This document shows, piece by piece, positions 1-8,271 of a stretch of 51,135 nucleotides of DNA. The notes beneath the pieces were generated by a model that saw nothing but the letters and a program-made list of their open reading frames with translations, was not told where the DNA came from and searched no databases. Location: contig CP070632.1 in assembly GCA_020356065.1 (NCBI GenBank), forward strand, positions 1,201,761 to 1,252,895. Reading direction: 5' to 3'. The DNA is from Nitrospiraceae bacterium. Its GTDB lineage: Bacteria > Nitrospirota > Thermodesulfovibrionia > UBA6902. The stretch's first letter is position 1, and the number at the start of each line of letters is the position of its first letter. Position numbers and translations under genes: made by a program.

Positions 1-281
1 CCCTAACATGTCAAATATAAAATATTTATACACTTTATTAAAAAAATTTATATAAAACAATATTACATTATTGTATATTTTTTATCAATAGATAATAGCC
101 AATGATGTATCTATTTGTAAATTAGCATATTTGTAAACGAACATCATTCATATTAAACTCTGTTCCAGTGTTTACAAAGCAAGGACTCAAATGGCATTAA
201 ATAATAATAATGAGGAAATATGCAGGTTAATTATTGCAGGAATCGTGGAAATCTAACATTCAGCATATGATGATTATGCAT

Positions 282-2309
282 TCAGTTAACAGGGAGGGTT
301 ATTACAAATTTCGAACCTTTACCAAGTTCACTATCCACCGTAAGGAGCCCGTTGAGCTTCTCTATGATATTCTGGCTCACTGCAAGCCCGAGACCCGTTC
401 CCTTGTCCTTTGTCGTATATAAGGGATCAAATATCCGCGTAAGATTTTCCTTTGAAATGCCCGTTCCTGTATCTTCAAAAGTAAGAACAATATCTTCACC
501 TTTCATTCTGCTCCGGATCATGAGAGTTCCTGTATCTGACATTGCATCAGCAGCATTTAAAACAATATTTACTATTACCTGTGCAAGCAGGTTTCCATCC
601 GTCTTGGTCATGGGAATGCCCGGGCTCAGGTCCCTCATGATCGTTATATCATTGACCCTCTTATCGTATTGAAGCAGTGACAGTGCGTCCTCTATCAAAC
701 CGTTCACCTTACATGGCTTCAATTCCGCGCCGTTTATTTTTGAGAAACCGGACAGCTGTTTTAAAATATCGGCAATTTTATTCGTATATAAATCAATGGT
801 CTCCAGACTTTCTTTCTTAAATTCATCATGTTCTTTCTCCTTTAACATCTGAACAAAAGAAAAAACTGAAGTTAGGGGATTCCCTATTTCGTTCACAATA
901 CCTGTTGTCAGTCTTCCAAGCAATGCCAGTTTTTCGGAATACATCATCTGGTCTTCCATTTTCTTGATTTCTGTTACATCATCTACAAGCCTGATAAATC
1001 CCTGGATATCCTCTTCCGCCCCTTTCACAGGAGCGGTTGTGACCTGAAAATACTTGTCACTCTGTCCAAAGAGATTGGAAAGTACATCAGTCTGCATGTT
1101 ATCAGATTTATAGGAGCCAATAATTTTACAGTCAGTAAAAAAATCATCACATTGCATCCCCGTAATATCTTTCCCAACAATGTTCTTCATCATCTGGTTT
1201 ATCCACAGAATCTTTCTCTGATTGTCAATCAGCATTATGCCGCTTCCTATGGCAGTCACAACGGTATTAAGCTTTTCCTTTTCTGTTGTCAGCTCCTGTG
1301 TCCTGTCTACAACCTTTTGTTCCAGTTCCATAGTGTGCTTTTCCAGTTCTTCAGCCCTTACTCTTTTTCTGTTCAGCACTATCAGCACTGCAGACACAAC
1401 AGTCACGGCCAGGAAGATCAGAACCGTTAGAAACAGGTGGTATTTCCTGGATGACTGAATTGCCATGGTGATCTCTGAATATGGTGCCGATACGGTCACT
1501 ATCCACTGGGCATCCCCTACTGTTATGGTGGAAAAGGCAAGGACCTTGTCCTCACCGGTAGGTGCAACATACTGCCCGTAATTGTCGCCTTTACTCTCTA
1601 CGATCTTCTTTTCCACATCAAAAGACTTGTGACAGTTAAAGCAGGATGTATCGGTATTGTACAGATTTCTCCCGACCATATCAGGTTGGGAAGGATGATA
1701 CAGGAGATTTCCCTCTCCATCCATCATCCACGCATATCCCTGTGAACCGGATCTGATAGGGCCAAGAAATTCACGTGCAAGGTCCTGAATATCTATAGAG
1801 GTGATAATGGCTCCGACGAGTGCATCAAAACGACACACCGGTATAATAATATTGATTCGTTGGGAATTCTGCCTAACCTGGAGATCACTTGGACATGACC
1901 GTTCAGCAATCTCGATAATTTCCTCGTTGCTCGGAATATATCTGTTAGCACGTTGTTTAAAGGCCACTATCCCCTCGGTAAAGATCGTCTCCCCTTTACT
2001 GTCCAGATATTTTATACCCAGTTTTACTTTCCCAAGGTTTCTTAAAAAAAATTTCGAGAGAAATTGATAGAGCGCTTCATCATTTACCCTGAATAAGGAC
2101 GCGAGCTGGGCAATACTGAACATCTCTTCCTTAACTCTGTTTATATAAGCCAGGATATTTGATGCTTCCGACCTGGCAAGGAGTAGCTGCTGTTTGTTGA
2201 ACTGTTGCGCCATCTCCATCTGGAGCGTATGCTGAAAAGAAACGCTCAGCAGTAAGATGCCAGAAATAATGATTACAAGAATGGCTATGATAATAAGTTG
2301 TGCCTTCAT
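282..2309 (-). CDS. Membrane sensor histidine-kinase homologue with extracytoplasmic haem motif and no phospho-accepting His
   Basis: 675 aa. The order seen is an N-terminal membrane helix (about 4-27), a large extracytoplasmic Cache-like region, a second helix (about 290-312), a coiled-coil linker, a PAS domain (about 345-455) and a HisKA/HATPase transmitter (about 460-675). The sensory region carries CFNCH at 223-227, the CxxCH motif for covalent haem c, so redox or gas sensing is likely. The ATPase lobe looks intact: N box NIVLNAADAM, DTGTGI, and GTGLGLA. The H box, however, reads GIVNEIGNPLT, so the normally phosphorylated His is Asn473 (codon 891-893). The family autophosphorylates on that His, so this copy probably cannot act as a classical kinase. 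The start lies 2 nt from the stop of the upstream sigma-54 activator gene, implying one transcript and joint function. Confidence 0.9.
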   Translation of the reverse strand: MKAQLIIIAILVIIISGILLLSVSFQHTLQMEMAQQFNKQQLLLARSEASNILAYINRVKEEMFSIAQLASLFRVNDEALYQFLSKFFLRNLGKVKLGIKYLDSKGETIFTEGIVAFKQRANRYIPSNEEIIEIAERSCPSDLQVRQNSQRINIIIPVCRFDALVGAIITSIDIQDLAREFLGPIRSGSQGYAWMMDGEGNLLYHPSQPDMVGRNLYNTDTSCFNCHKSFDVEKKIVESKGDNYGQYVAPTGEDKVLAFSTITVGDAQWIVTVSAPYSEITMAIQSSRKYHLFLTVLIFLAVTVVSAVLIVLNRKRVRAEELEKHTMELEQKVVDRTQELTTEKEKLNTVVTAIGSGIMLIDNQRKILWINQMMKNIVGKDITGMQCDDFFTDCKIIGSYKSDNMQTDVLSNLFGQSDKYFQVTTAPVKGAEEDIQGFIRLVDDVTEIKKMEDQMMYSEKLALLGRLTTGIVNEIGNPLTSVFSFVQMLKEKEHDEFKKESLETIDLYTNKIADILKQLSGFSKINGAELKPCKVNGLIEDALSLLQYDKRVNDITIMRDLSPGIPMTKTDGNLLAQVIVNIVLNAADAMSDTGTLMIRSRMKGEDIVLTFEDTGTGISKENLTRIFDPLYTTKDKGTGLGLAVSQNIIEKLNGLLTVDSELGKGSKFVITLPVN

Positions 2310-2310
2310 T

Positions 2311-3681
2311 TTACTGCTCTATTTCCATCATTTTAATTTTTTTCCACAAAGTGACCCTGCTGATTCCCAACTGCTTTGCCGCAAGTGTCTTGTTCCCTTT
2401 ACACTGGGAAAGAACAGAACATATTCTTTCACGGGTAAGGTTATTTTCTTCAGCAGCAATCGTACGCACACTCCCGGACATTTTATCACTGACAATATAG
2501 TCCGGGAGGTCAGAGACCTCGATCGTATCTCCTTTACATGTCACCGCACTGTGCTCAAGTGCATTAATAAGACGTCTTACATTACCCGGCCATGGAAAAT
2601 TAATGAGCATTTCCATTGCAGGAGGACTGATACTTCGGATCTCTTTGTTGTTCACTGCAGAGATCTTTTTCAGATAGTGAAATGCGATAAGGGGAATGTC
2701 TTCGCGTCTCTCTCTCAAAGGTGGTGCCTTAATGACAATAGAGTTAATCCTGTAAAGCAGGTCCTCCCTGAATTTGCCGGTGTGCATCAGATAGTTAAGG
2801 TCTTTATTCGTGGCGGAAATCAGTCTTATATCCACTGAAATCGGCTCATGGTCACCGACCCGCTCAACCACCTTCTCTTCCAGTACCCGAAGAAGTTTTA
2901 CCTGCATGGTCATGGGCATGTCACCGATTTCATCGAGGAAAATGGTCCCGTTATTTGAAGCCTCAAACCTGCCGACACGGTCACTTACCGCGCCAGTGAA
3001 AGCTCCCTTTTTATGACCGAAAAGCTCACTCTCAAGAAGCTGCTCATTGAGCGAGGCACAGTTCATCTGGATAAACGGGCCTTCTTTCCGCCTGCTTAGT
3101 TTATGCAGTGCATGGGCAATCAGGTTTTTTCCGGCCCCGCTTTCTCCGAATATCAATGCCGGGGCTTCGCTCTGGGAAGCATTCCGTATATGTTCATAAA
3201 GTCTCTGCATTGGAGTGCTTTTACCCAGTAATCCCATAAACCAGTATTCCTGTCTTAATTCCTGCTTTATGTCCTGAAGCTCCATCTCCTTTTTATAAAA
3301 GGAGGTAATATCTGTCATTGACTCCACAGTGCCAATAACTTCTCCGTTATTGTCCCGAACTACTACGGCATTCTTCAGGAGGCGGACAGAACGTCCGTCT
3401 CCTGAACGAATTGTACATTCCTTATTGTAAACAGCACCGAATTTAACCAGTTGGGAGTCTCGCTGGCTGCCTGACCCATTTAATACCACACATGCATCAC
3501 AATCAAAAAGTGTACACTTTCTCCCTATCACTTCTTCTTTCTTATAGCCTGTAATGTCTTCAGCAGCACGGTTGAATAGTTGGATATAACCTTCATTATC
3601 CACAACCATAAGTCCATCCCTCATGGTCTCAAACACTTCAGGTAGAAATTGGGGATTTTTTAAAAACTTTTCGATAGTCAT
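2311..3681 (-). CDS. Sigma-54-dependent activator: Cys-rich PAS, AAA+, Fis-type HTH, no receiver
   Basis: 456 aa. A PAS domain (about 15-125) is followed by a sigma-54 interaction AAA+ domain (about 150-385) with Walker A GESGAGKNLIA (179-189) and the sigma-54-contact loop GAFTGA (226-231). A Fis-type helix-turn-helix ends the protein (about 420-456). There is no N-terminal receiver domain, so it cannot be phosphorylated as a standard response regulator. The PAS has Cys56, Cys61, Cys64 and Cys89 in a C-x5-C-x2-C arrangement plus one, which could hold a metal or Fe-S centre or act as a thiol switch (inference). It is transcribed divergently from the stress-protein/transporter operon that has a sigma-54 promoter, which is its most likely target. 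It is cotranscribed with the sensor gene downstream. Confidence 0.93.
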   Translation of the reverse strand: MTIEKFLKNPQFLPEVFETMRDGLMVVDNEGYIQLFNRAAEDITGYKKEEVIGRKCTLFDCDACVVLNGSGSQRDSQLVKFGAVYNKECTIRSGDGRSVRLLKNAVVVRDNNGEVIGTVESMTDITSFYKKEMELQDIKQELRQEYWFMGLLGKSTPMQRLYEHIRNASQSEAPALIFGESGAGKNLIAHALHKLSRRKEGPFIQMNCASLNEQLLESELFGHKKGAFTGAVSDRVGRFEASNNGTIFLDEIGDMPMTMQVKLLRVLEEKVVERVGDHEPISVDIRLISATNKDLNYLMHTGKFREDLLYRINSIVIKAPPLRERREDIPLIAFHYLKKISAVNNKEIRSISPPAMEMLINFPWPGNVRRLINALEHSAVTCKGDTIEVSDLPDYIVSDKMSGSVRTIAAEENNLTRERICSVLSQCKGNKTLAAKQLGISRVTLWKKIKMMEIEQ

Positions 3682-3718
3682 AATGTATTAAGATTTCATT
3701 AAACCGTTAATCAGCGTA

Positions 3719-3737
3719 AACATTGTTAAGCAATGTT
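3719..3737. promoter_or_regulatory. Palindrome, candidate enhancer (UAS) for the sigma-54 activator
   Basis: AACATTG-TTAAG-CAATGTT is a perfect 7-bp inverted repeat with a 5-nt centre. Further TTAAC/GTTAA elements follow to about 3769. It lies about 100 bp upstream of the sigma-54 promoter at 3838, the usual distance for an enhancer bound by a Fis-type activator. It is also just upstream of the activator's own start, so autoregulation is possible. The assignment to this activator is inferred. Confidence 0.5.
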
Positions 3738-3837
3738 AACTTTGACCTTAACAGATTAACGTTAAACAGTCAATAAAAAAATGACATCATGACTTTAACA
3801 TATTAAATTTATTCAATTTTATATTTATCTTTAATTC

Positions 3838-3853
3838 TGGCATCAGACTTGCG
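3838..3853 (+). promoter_or_regulatory. Sigma-54 (RpoN) promoter of the usp-usp-yeeE operon
   Basis: TGGCATCAGACTTGCG matches the -24/-12 consensus TGGCAC-N5-TTGC, with the invariant GG and GC exactly 12 bp apart. It lies 67 bp upstream of the first stress-protein start. No good -35/-10 pair is evident in the same gap. Confidence 0.82.
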
Positions 3854-3919
3854 AATTGAAAATTAATTCTATTTTATTTTTTTCCGGATTAACAGTAAAA
3901 ATAAGGACTATAGTAAAAA

Positions 3920-4483
3920 ATGAACAGAGTGTTAATAGCAGTAGACAACACAAAGATTTCAAAAACAGTCATTACCACACTTATAAATTCAACCTATAAT
4001 GTTAAAGAAGTTATTCTGCTTCATGTTGAGAGGCTGGGAGGCATGTCATTAATGTTCGATATGCTGGGACAGGCCGAGCTGGCAACATTTAAGGAATCAT
4101 TAAAGGACACTGATCATAAACGGTCTCTTGATAAAAAAGCTGAGGTGATAATCGACCATTATAAGAAAGAGCTGAACAAGCTGGGGTATTCCCGGATTAC
4201 GACAATAATAAAATCAGGACACCCTGCAGAGGAAATCCTTAAATTTGCAGATGATGCCGGTGCTGATCTGATACTGCTTGGCTATGTGAGCTTGAGCGGT
4301 CTCGGGAGACTGTTGAGTGGGTCCATAGCTTCAGATGTGCAAAAGCAGGCAAAAGTCCCTGTAATCATTGCAAAAAAACCGGCTACATGTGAAGAGCAGT
4401 ATAGCTGGAAAGACGCTTACGCGGCTGTAACATTAACAACGCTGCTAGTAATTGCCATGTTTCTCATAGGAACTGTACTTTAG
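3920..4483 (+). CDS. Universal stress protein (UspA family) with C-terminal membrane anchor
   Basis: 187 aa. The Usp fold is recognisable from the N-terminal RVLIAVDNTK strand, LLHVERL, ADLILLGYVS and the nucleotide-loop region GLGRLLSGSIAS. A final segment of about 35 residues, absent from ordinary Usp proteins of about 145-150 aa, contains one hydrophobic helix (about 164-187, TLTTLLVIAMFLIGTVL) ending at the stop. This should tether the domain to the cytoplasmic face of the membrane. It is the first gene behind the sigma-54 promoter and is followed by a paralogue and a sulfur-transport permease. Its role is inferred to be membrane-localised sensing or protection during redox or sulfur stress. 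Confidence 0.9.
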   Translation: MNRVLIAVDNTKISKTVITTLINSTYNVKEVILLHVERLGGMSLMFDMLGQAELATFKESLKDTDHKRSLDKKAEVIIDHYKKELNKLGYSRITTIIKSGHPAEEILKFADDAGADLILLGYVSLSGLGRLLSGSIASDVQKQAKVPVIIAKKPATCEEQYSWKDAYAAVTLTTLLVIAMFLIGTVL

Positions 4484-4538
4484 CTAGGAGCATTTTAAGA
4501 TAACATCAACATAAATAAACCATAAAGGAGGAAAAACA

Positions 4539-5054
4539 ATGGAAAAAGTATTGATAGCAGTAGACGACACAAAGGGATCAAAGAGTGTATTGGGAGTATT
4601 CAACAACCTGGTGAAACCGCCAAAAGAAGTACTGCTTCTTCATGTACAGAGACTGGAAGGCAGGTCCTTGATGATAGACATGCTCAGCGACCATGAGCTT
4701 GCTACATTAAAGGAATCAATGGAAGGCTCTGAATATAAGGAGAAACTGGACAGACACTCTGAAAAGATCCTTACCTATTACAGAAAGGAATTCGAAAGTA
4801 CAGGTCTTGTAAGTGTCAGAACTATCAAACGGGAAGGAATTCCGTCAGACGAGATACTGAAGGTAGCTGAAGAAGAAAGCGTTGACCTCATCGTGGTAGG
4901 TGGTAGCGGCAAAAAAGGCCTGAACAGGATTATCACCGGCTGCGTAAGCAAGCATGTAGAAAGAAACGCATCAGTTCCTGTCATAGTGAACAAGCCGGAA
5001 GCAAAAGACAAAGCTGTTCATGGAATCAAAGACGTTGCTCCACAGTTCAGCTAA
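4539..5054 (+). CDS. Universal stress protein (UspA family), soluble
   Basis: 171 aa, a clear paralogue of the preceding gene. Both share the VLIAVD start, the LLHVQRLEGRSLMIDMLS / LLHVERLGGMSLMFDML block and the ELATxKES segment, so tandem duplication is likely. This copy lacks the C-terminal membrane helix. The nucleotide-loop region reads GGSGKKGLNRIITGCVS, with Cys in place of the usual Ser after the last Gly. A strong ribosome site (AAAGGAGG) precedes the ATG. It is second in the sigma-54-controlled operon. Confidence 0.92.
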   Translation: MEKVLIAVDDTKGSKSVLGVFNNLVKPPKEVLLLHVQRLEGRSLMIDMLSDHELATLKESMEGSEYKEKLDRHSEKILTYYRKEFESTGLVSVRTIKREGIPSDEILKVAEEESVDLIVVGGSGKKGLNRIITGCVSKHVERNASVPVIVNKPEAKDKAVHGIKDVAPQFS

Positions 5055-5120
5055 AAGAATATAAGTTCCATTTTGGCAGTCACAACCTGCTAACAATTAA
5101 AAATTTATGGAAGGAGGCAT

Positions 5121-6203
5121 ATGCTTCATAGTGCTTACATATCGGCCTTTTCAGCAGTACTTGTCGGGCTCTTGCTCGGGTTCATTCTGCAGAGAGGCCG
5201 TTTTTGCCTGAATTCCGCATTCAGAGACATCATATTCCTTGAGGATTTGGATCTCTTCAGGGCTTATCTCCTGTGTGTCGTCGTGGCAATTCTCGGGACA
5301 AACCTGTTAGAAGATGCCGGCCTTATTATGACATTCAATCAATCCGGGGCACTTGTATCAAGCGGACTGATGCGGCAGAACTTTCTTCCCATCGCAAATA
5401 TCTTCGGTGGATTTCTCTTTGGCCTGGGAATCGTCATGGCAGGAGGCTGTGCAAGCGGAATCGTCTATAGACTGGGTGAAGGACAGATGTCAGCGCTCAT
5501 GGCGATCTTCGGGTTCTTCTTCGGCGTGGTAACAACAACCAGCGGAATGCTCAGACCACTTCACCAGGCCCTCGGAAATTACAAGATCACGGTCTTTGGA
5601 AAAATGAACCCTGCTATCTGGGATCTGTTTGGCGGCGGCCTGACCGCAAAATGGATAACAATAGCTGTCTTTTCTATCGGGGCTCTTGCTTTTGTTTTTA
5701 AAGGCAAGCCAACCTTTGGAAAATCAAGGAATGGATACTCCTGGGGACTGACCGGTATCCTTGTAGGCCTGGTAACTGTTCTTGCCTGGGTTGTGTCCTC
5801 CCTGTTTGGAGGCGGTCCACGAGGACTGGCCATTACAACGCCCATGAGAGAGTTTTTTAGTACCGTACTTTACAACAGCTCCTATTCCCCTTTTCAGGAA
5901 TACAGTTTCCTGGGAATTTTTAAAGGTACCTGGGGGGTCTTCTTTATTCTTGCCATTCCCCTGGGAGCTGCAATCAGCGCCCTGCACCTGAAGGAGTTCA
6001 AATGGAAAATTGCATCAGCGCAGGAAATTATCACCGTGCTTTTTGGAAGCTTTCTTATGGGCATAGGCGCTGTGATAGCCGGCGGCTGTAATCTCGGCCA
6101 CGGCGTGACTGGCATGTCTACAATGGCCATATCAAGCCTGGTGGCAATTACCGCTATAGTGATGGGCAACTGGACAATGGCTTATTTCAAATTTATGCGA
6201 TAA
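5121..6203 (+). CDS. YeeE/YedE-family membrane protein, probable sulfur-compound (thiosulfate-type) transporter
   Basis: 360 aa and highly hydrophobic, with about nine to ten membrane segments. It has the family hallmarks: three Gly/Cys motifs, QRGRFCLNSAFRD (about 25-37), MAGGCASGIVYRLGEG (about 110-125) and IAGGCNLGHGVTG (about 322-334). In the characterised relative TsuA, such Cys residues relay thiosulfate through the membrane. The substrate here could be thiosulfate or another sulfur species. A GGAAGGAGG ribosome site precedes the ATG. It is the last gene of the sigma-54 operon, followed by a strong terminator. With sulfate/sulfite metabolism encoded 11 kb away, sulfur import or export under redox control is a sensible role (inference). 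Confidence 0.88.
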   Translation: MLHSAYISAFSAVLVGLLLGFILQRGRFCLNSAFRDIIFLEDLDLFRAYLLCVVVAILGTNLLEDAGLIMTFNQSGALVSSGLMRQNFLPIANIFGGFLFGLGIVMAGGCASGIVYRLGEGQMSALMAIFGFFFGVVTTTSGMLRPLHQALGNYKITVFGKMNPAIWDLFGGGLTAKWITIAVFSIGALAFVFKGKPTFGKSRNGYSWGLTGILVGLVTVLAWVVSSLFGGGPRGLAITTPMREFFSTVLYNSSYSPFQEYSFLGIFKGTWGVFFILAIPLGAAISALHLKEFKWKIASAQEIITVLFGSFLMGIGAVIAGGCNLGHGVTGMSTMAISSLVAITAIVMGNWTMAYFKFMR

Positions 6204-6247
6204 CCAAATTATGGTTTATTAGAACCATGGGGAATATACTATAAAGA

Positions 6248-6274
6248 AAGCAGGAGAATATCTCCTGCTTTTTT
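6248..6274 (+). terminator. Rho-independent terminator of the usp-usp-yeeE operon
   Basis: A perfect 10-bp stem (6248-6257 with 6261-6270), ATA loop and T6 run (6269-6274), 45 nt after the yeeE-like stop. Confidence 0.93.
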
Positions 6275-6436
6275 ATGATCCTTCCACAGAACAGGCCTCA
6301 ACCTCCATAAACAGTTTTTTTCACAAGAAATCTCCTGACAGGAGATGTTCTTAAGACTCAGGCGACAGGGACCTCAAGGACGCTGCTGCTGGAAAGACAT
6401 GGTATTACGCTTTCTGCATTAATCAGTAGAGTGGAG

Positions 6437-6475
6437 GTAGCAAAATATCGAAGTTGAACTTCGATATTTTGCTAC
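6437..6475. repeat. Perfect 39-nt palindrome overlapping a stop codon
   Basis: Arms of 19 nt (6437-6455 and 6457-6475) are exact reverse complements around a single G. It begins GTAGCAAAATATCGAAGTT. It contains the TAG stop (6472-6474) of the minus-strand glycosyltransferase gene. No T-run follows on either strand, so it is not a standard terminator. A smaller hairpin (ATCTCCT-GAC-AGGAGAT, 6330-6346) lies nearby and shares its core with the terminator at 6248. Confidence 0.9.
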
Positions 6476-8073
6476 TCTTTCAGGGCATAGACTTTCAATC
6501 CGGACACCGTTCCCTGTGTTATATCCCTGTGTTTATGGAGAAACACGGGGATATCGCTCCTGTCTTCCCAGTAAAAAAAATAATCTATATCAAACTTTTC
6601 AAGTTCATTTTCAAGATCTTTGTCATCAATATTTTCTCTGGGTTGACCAAAATATCTGCTTCCCAACCAGTAAGATAAACGCAATGTCTTATGCCATGAG
6701 TCATGTGTGCCTGTTTGTAACTTCAATCTGTTGGAGGCTATATTCCCTTTAATGTCATATTTTACCTTAAGTTCTTCACTCAGCAAGAACATTTCTTTAT
6801 TCATATTTTCATTTCCTATTCCCACAGATGATTTAATCGGAGTAATCATAAACGATAGCATGAATACCAGCATAAATACATTTCTGACAATTTTTTTCCT
6901 GAAAAATTCTGTTTTAAATAAAGTATAAAGCACCTTACCCCCCATTAATAAAAGCAGGATATTTGCTATCCATAAATATCGTGCTTCAATATGAAATAAG
7001 GTATAGCCTCCTGTGAAAAGCAGCAACGTTACAAAGGGATATACAAGATCTCTGTGGGACAGGAGACGGCCACATGGGTTATTTAATAATAACAGCAGAT
7101 ATGCTATCACAATACTTATTGACAACCTTGAGTATGATTCATAAACTCTTATGACGGCAACAATGTTTTTGAGAAAATTACTGCTAAAGTGTCTGAATGT
7201 CTCTTCAGATTCAAAAGGACTCCATGTTTTTTTTCTGGCATAACTGGGATCTTCATATATTACATGTGCAGTTTCATTGGGCGGCGCAAAGAACCCATCA
7301 AAAAATATCGGATCACCTTTTTCAAGTGTCTCATGCTCTGAACCCGGACCCAGCGAAGCAAAAACGCCCCTCCCCATGTTGGAAAAAGTAAAGCGGCCAT
7401 ACTTGTTGCTGATGAGAGATATCCATGCTCCGCTTATGAGTGCAAAAAGCATAAATCCGACTAAGAAATTCCTTAACACACTAATCTTCTGCTCTCTTGT
7501 GAATGCTGATGCATAATGTAAGATATTGAATATTGTGAAATGCGAAATAAAAAAAGGAAATCCATAGGGTTTTGAAAAATAAATCAGTGATCCTGATATG
7601 CCGGCAGAAAATGCATGTTTAATACGTGATGAGTACCTGCTGTCAAACACAACGGCAAAGTAGTAGGTCAATATGCATAAAAGGAGGAAATCCATAGGCT
7701 CTACAAGAGATATGAAAATCAGAACAGGTACCAGGGGAATTAAAATAATGGTCCTGATACTATCACTCATCTCAAAACGGGAGGATAGGTTCCATACTCC
7801 CAATATCGTTAAGATACCGAATATCACATTTAGTGCGTTTATTGCAAAGAGGTGCGTGGATCCCAGTGCTAGAAACGGAATGAGCAGCCATGATAACAGA
7901 GGACCCCAGTATCCGTTTACGGCATTGCTTAAATCCCCTCTGATGTATTTTTCAGCAATGCTGAGATACAGTGTGGCATCACCCGTCAGTCTCTCATAAT
8001 GGAAAAAAGTTGCACAGAAGACGGCGTATACGGTTAAGGGTATCATTAGTACTGAATTATTTCTATATTTCAT
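6472..8073 (-). CDS. Polytopic membrane glycosyltransferase-like protein (GT-C superfamily)
   Basis: 533 aa with about ten to twelve hydrophobic segments and a soluble C-terminal third (about 425-533). The first extracytoplasmic loop contains GDATLYLSIAEKYIRGD, an acidic/Tyr motif in the place where ArnT/PMT-like GT-C enzymes keep their catalytic acidic residue. Enzymes of this class transfer sugars from a polyprenyl-phosphate donor on the outer face of the membrane. The acceptor cannot be deduced. No carbohydrate operon surrounds it; it is convergent with the stress operon and codirectional with typA. The stop codon lies inside a perfect palindrome. Confidence 0.7.
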   Translation of the reverse strand: MKYRNNSVLMIPLTVYAVFCATFFHYERLTGDATLYLSIAEKYIRGDLSNAVNGYWGPLLSWLLIPFLALGSTHLFAINALNVIFGILTILGVWNLSSRFEMSDSIRTIILIPLVPVLIFISLVEPMDFLLLCILTYYFAVVFDSRYSSRIKHAFSAGISGSLIYFSKPYGFPFFISHFTIFNILHYASAFTREQKISVLRNFLVGFMLFALISGAWISLISNKYGRFTFSNMGRGVFASLGPGSEHETLEKGDPIFFDGFFAPPNETAHVIYEDPSYARKKTWSPFESEETFRHFSSNFLKNIVAVIRVYESYSRLSISIVIAYLLLLLNNPCGRLLSHRDLVYPFVTLLLFTGGYTLFHIEARYLWIANILLLLMGGKVLYTLFKTEFFRKKIVRNVFMLVFMLSFMITPIKSSVGIGNENMNKEMFLLSEELKVKYDIKGNIASNRLKLQTGTHDSWHKTLRLSYWLGSRYFGQPRENIDDKDLENELEKFDIDYFFYWEDRSDIPVFLHKHRDITQGTVSGLKVYALKE

Positions 8074-8271
8074 GGTAATGTTGTTATTAAGGAATAACCC
8101 TTTCGCAGCCTATCAGGTATAAACATATCTTAAATATCCTTCTGAATCAAGACCTGTTAATACACGTACTAAATTTTATTATATGTTTCTTTGTTTAAGA
8201 GCAAATCAGGGTGTGATGACAAATACTGCAGTGATAAAACGAAAAAGATGCGGTAACCACGTATAAAATTA

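Noticed and set aside
234-422. 62-codon plus-strand frame at the left edge.
   Set aside because: It overlaps the 3' end of the sensor gene antisense and has no ribosome site or recognisable features. The AT-rich first 281 nt show no gene.
3701-3770. Heptamer array in the sigma-54 control region.
   Set aside because: TTAAC elements recur but at irregular spacing; a palindromic enhancer explains them better than a phased repeat.
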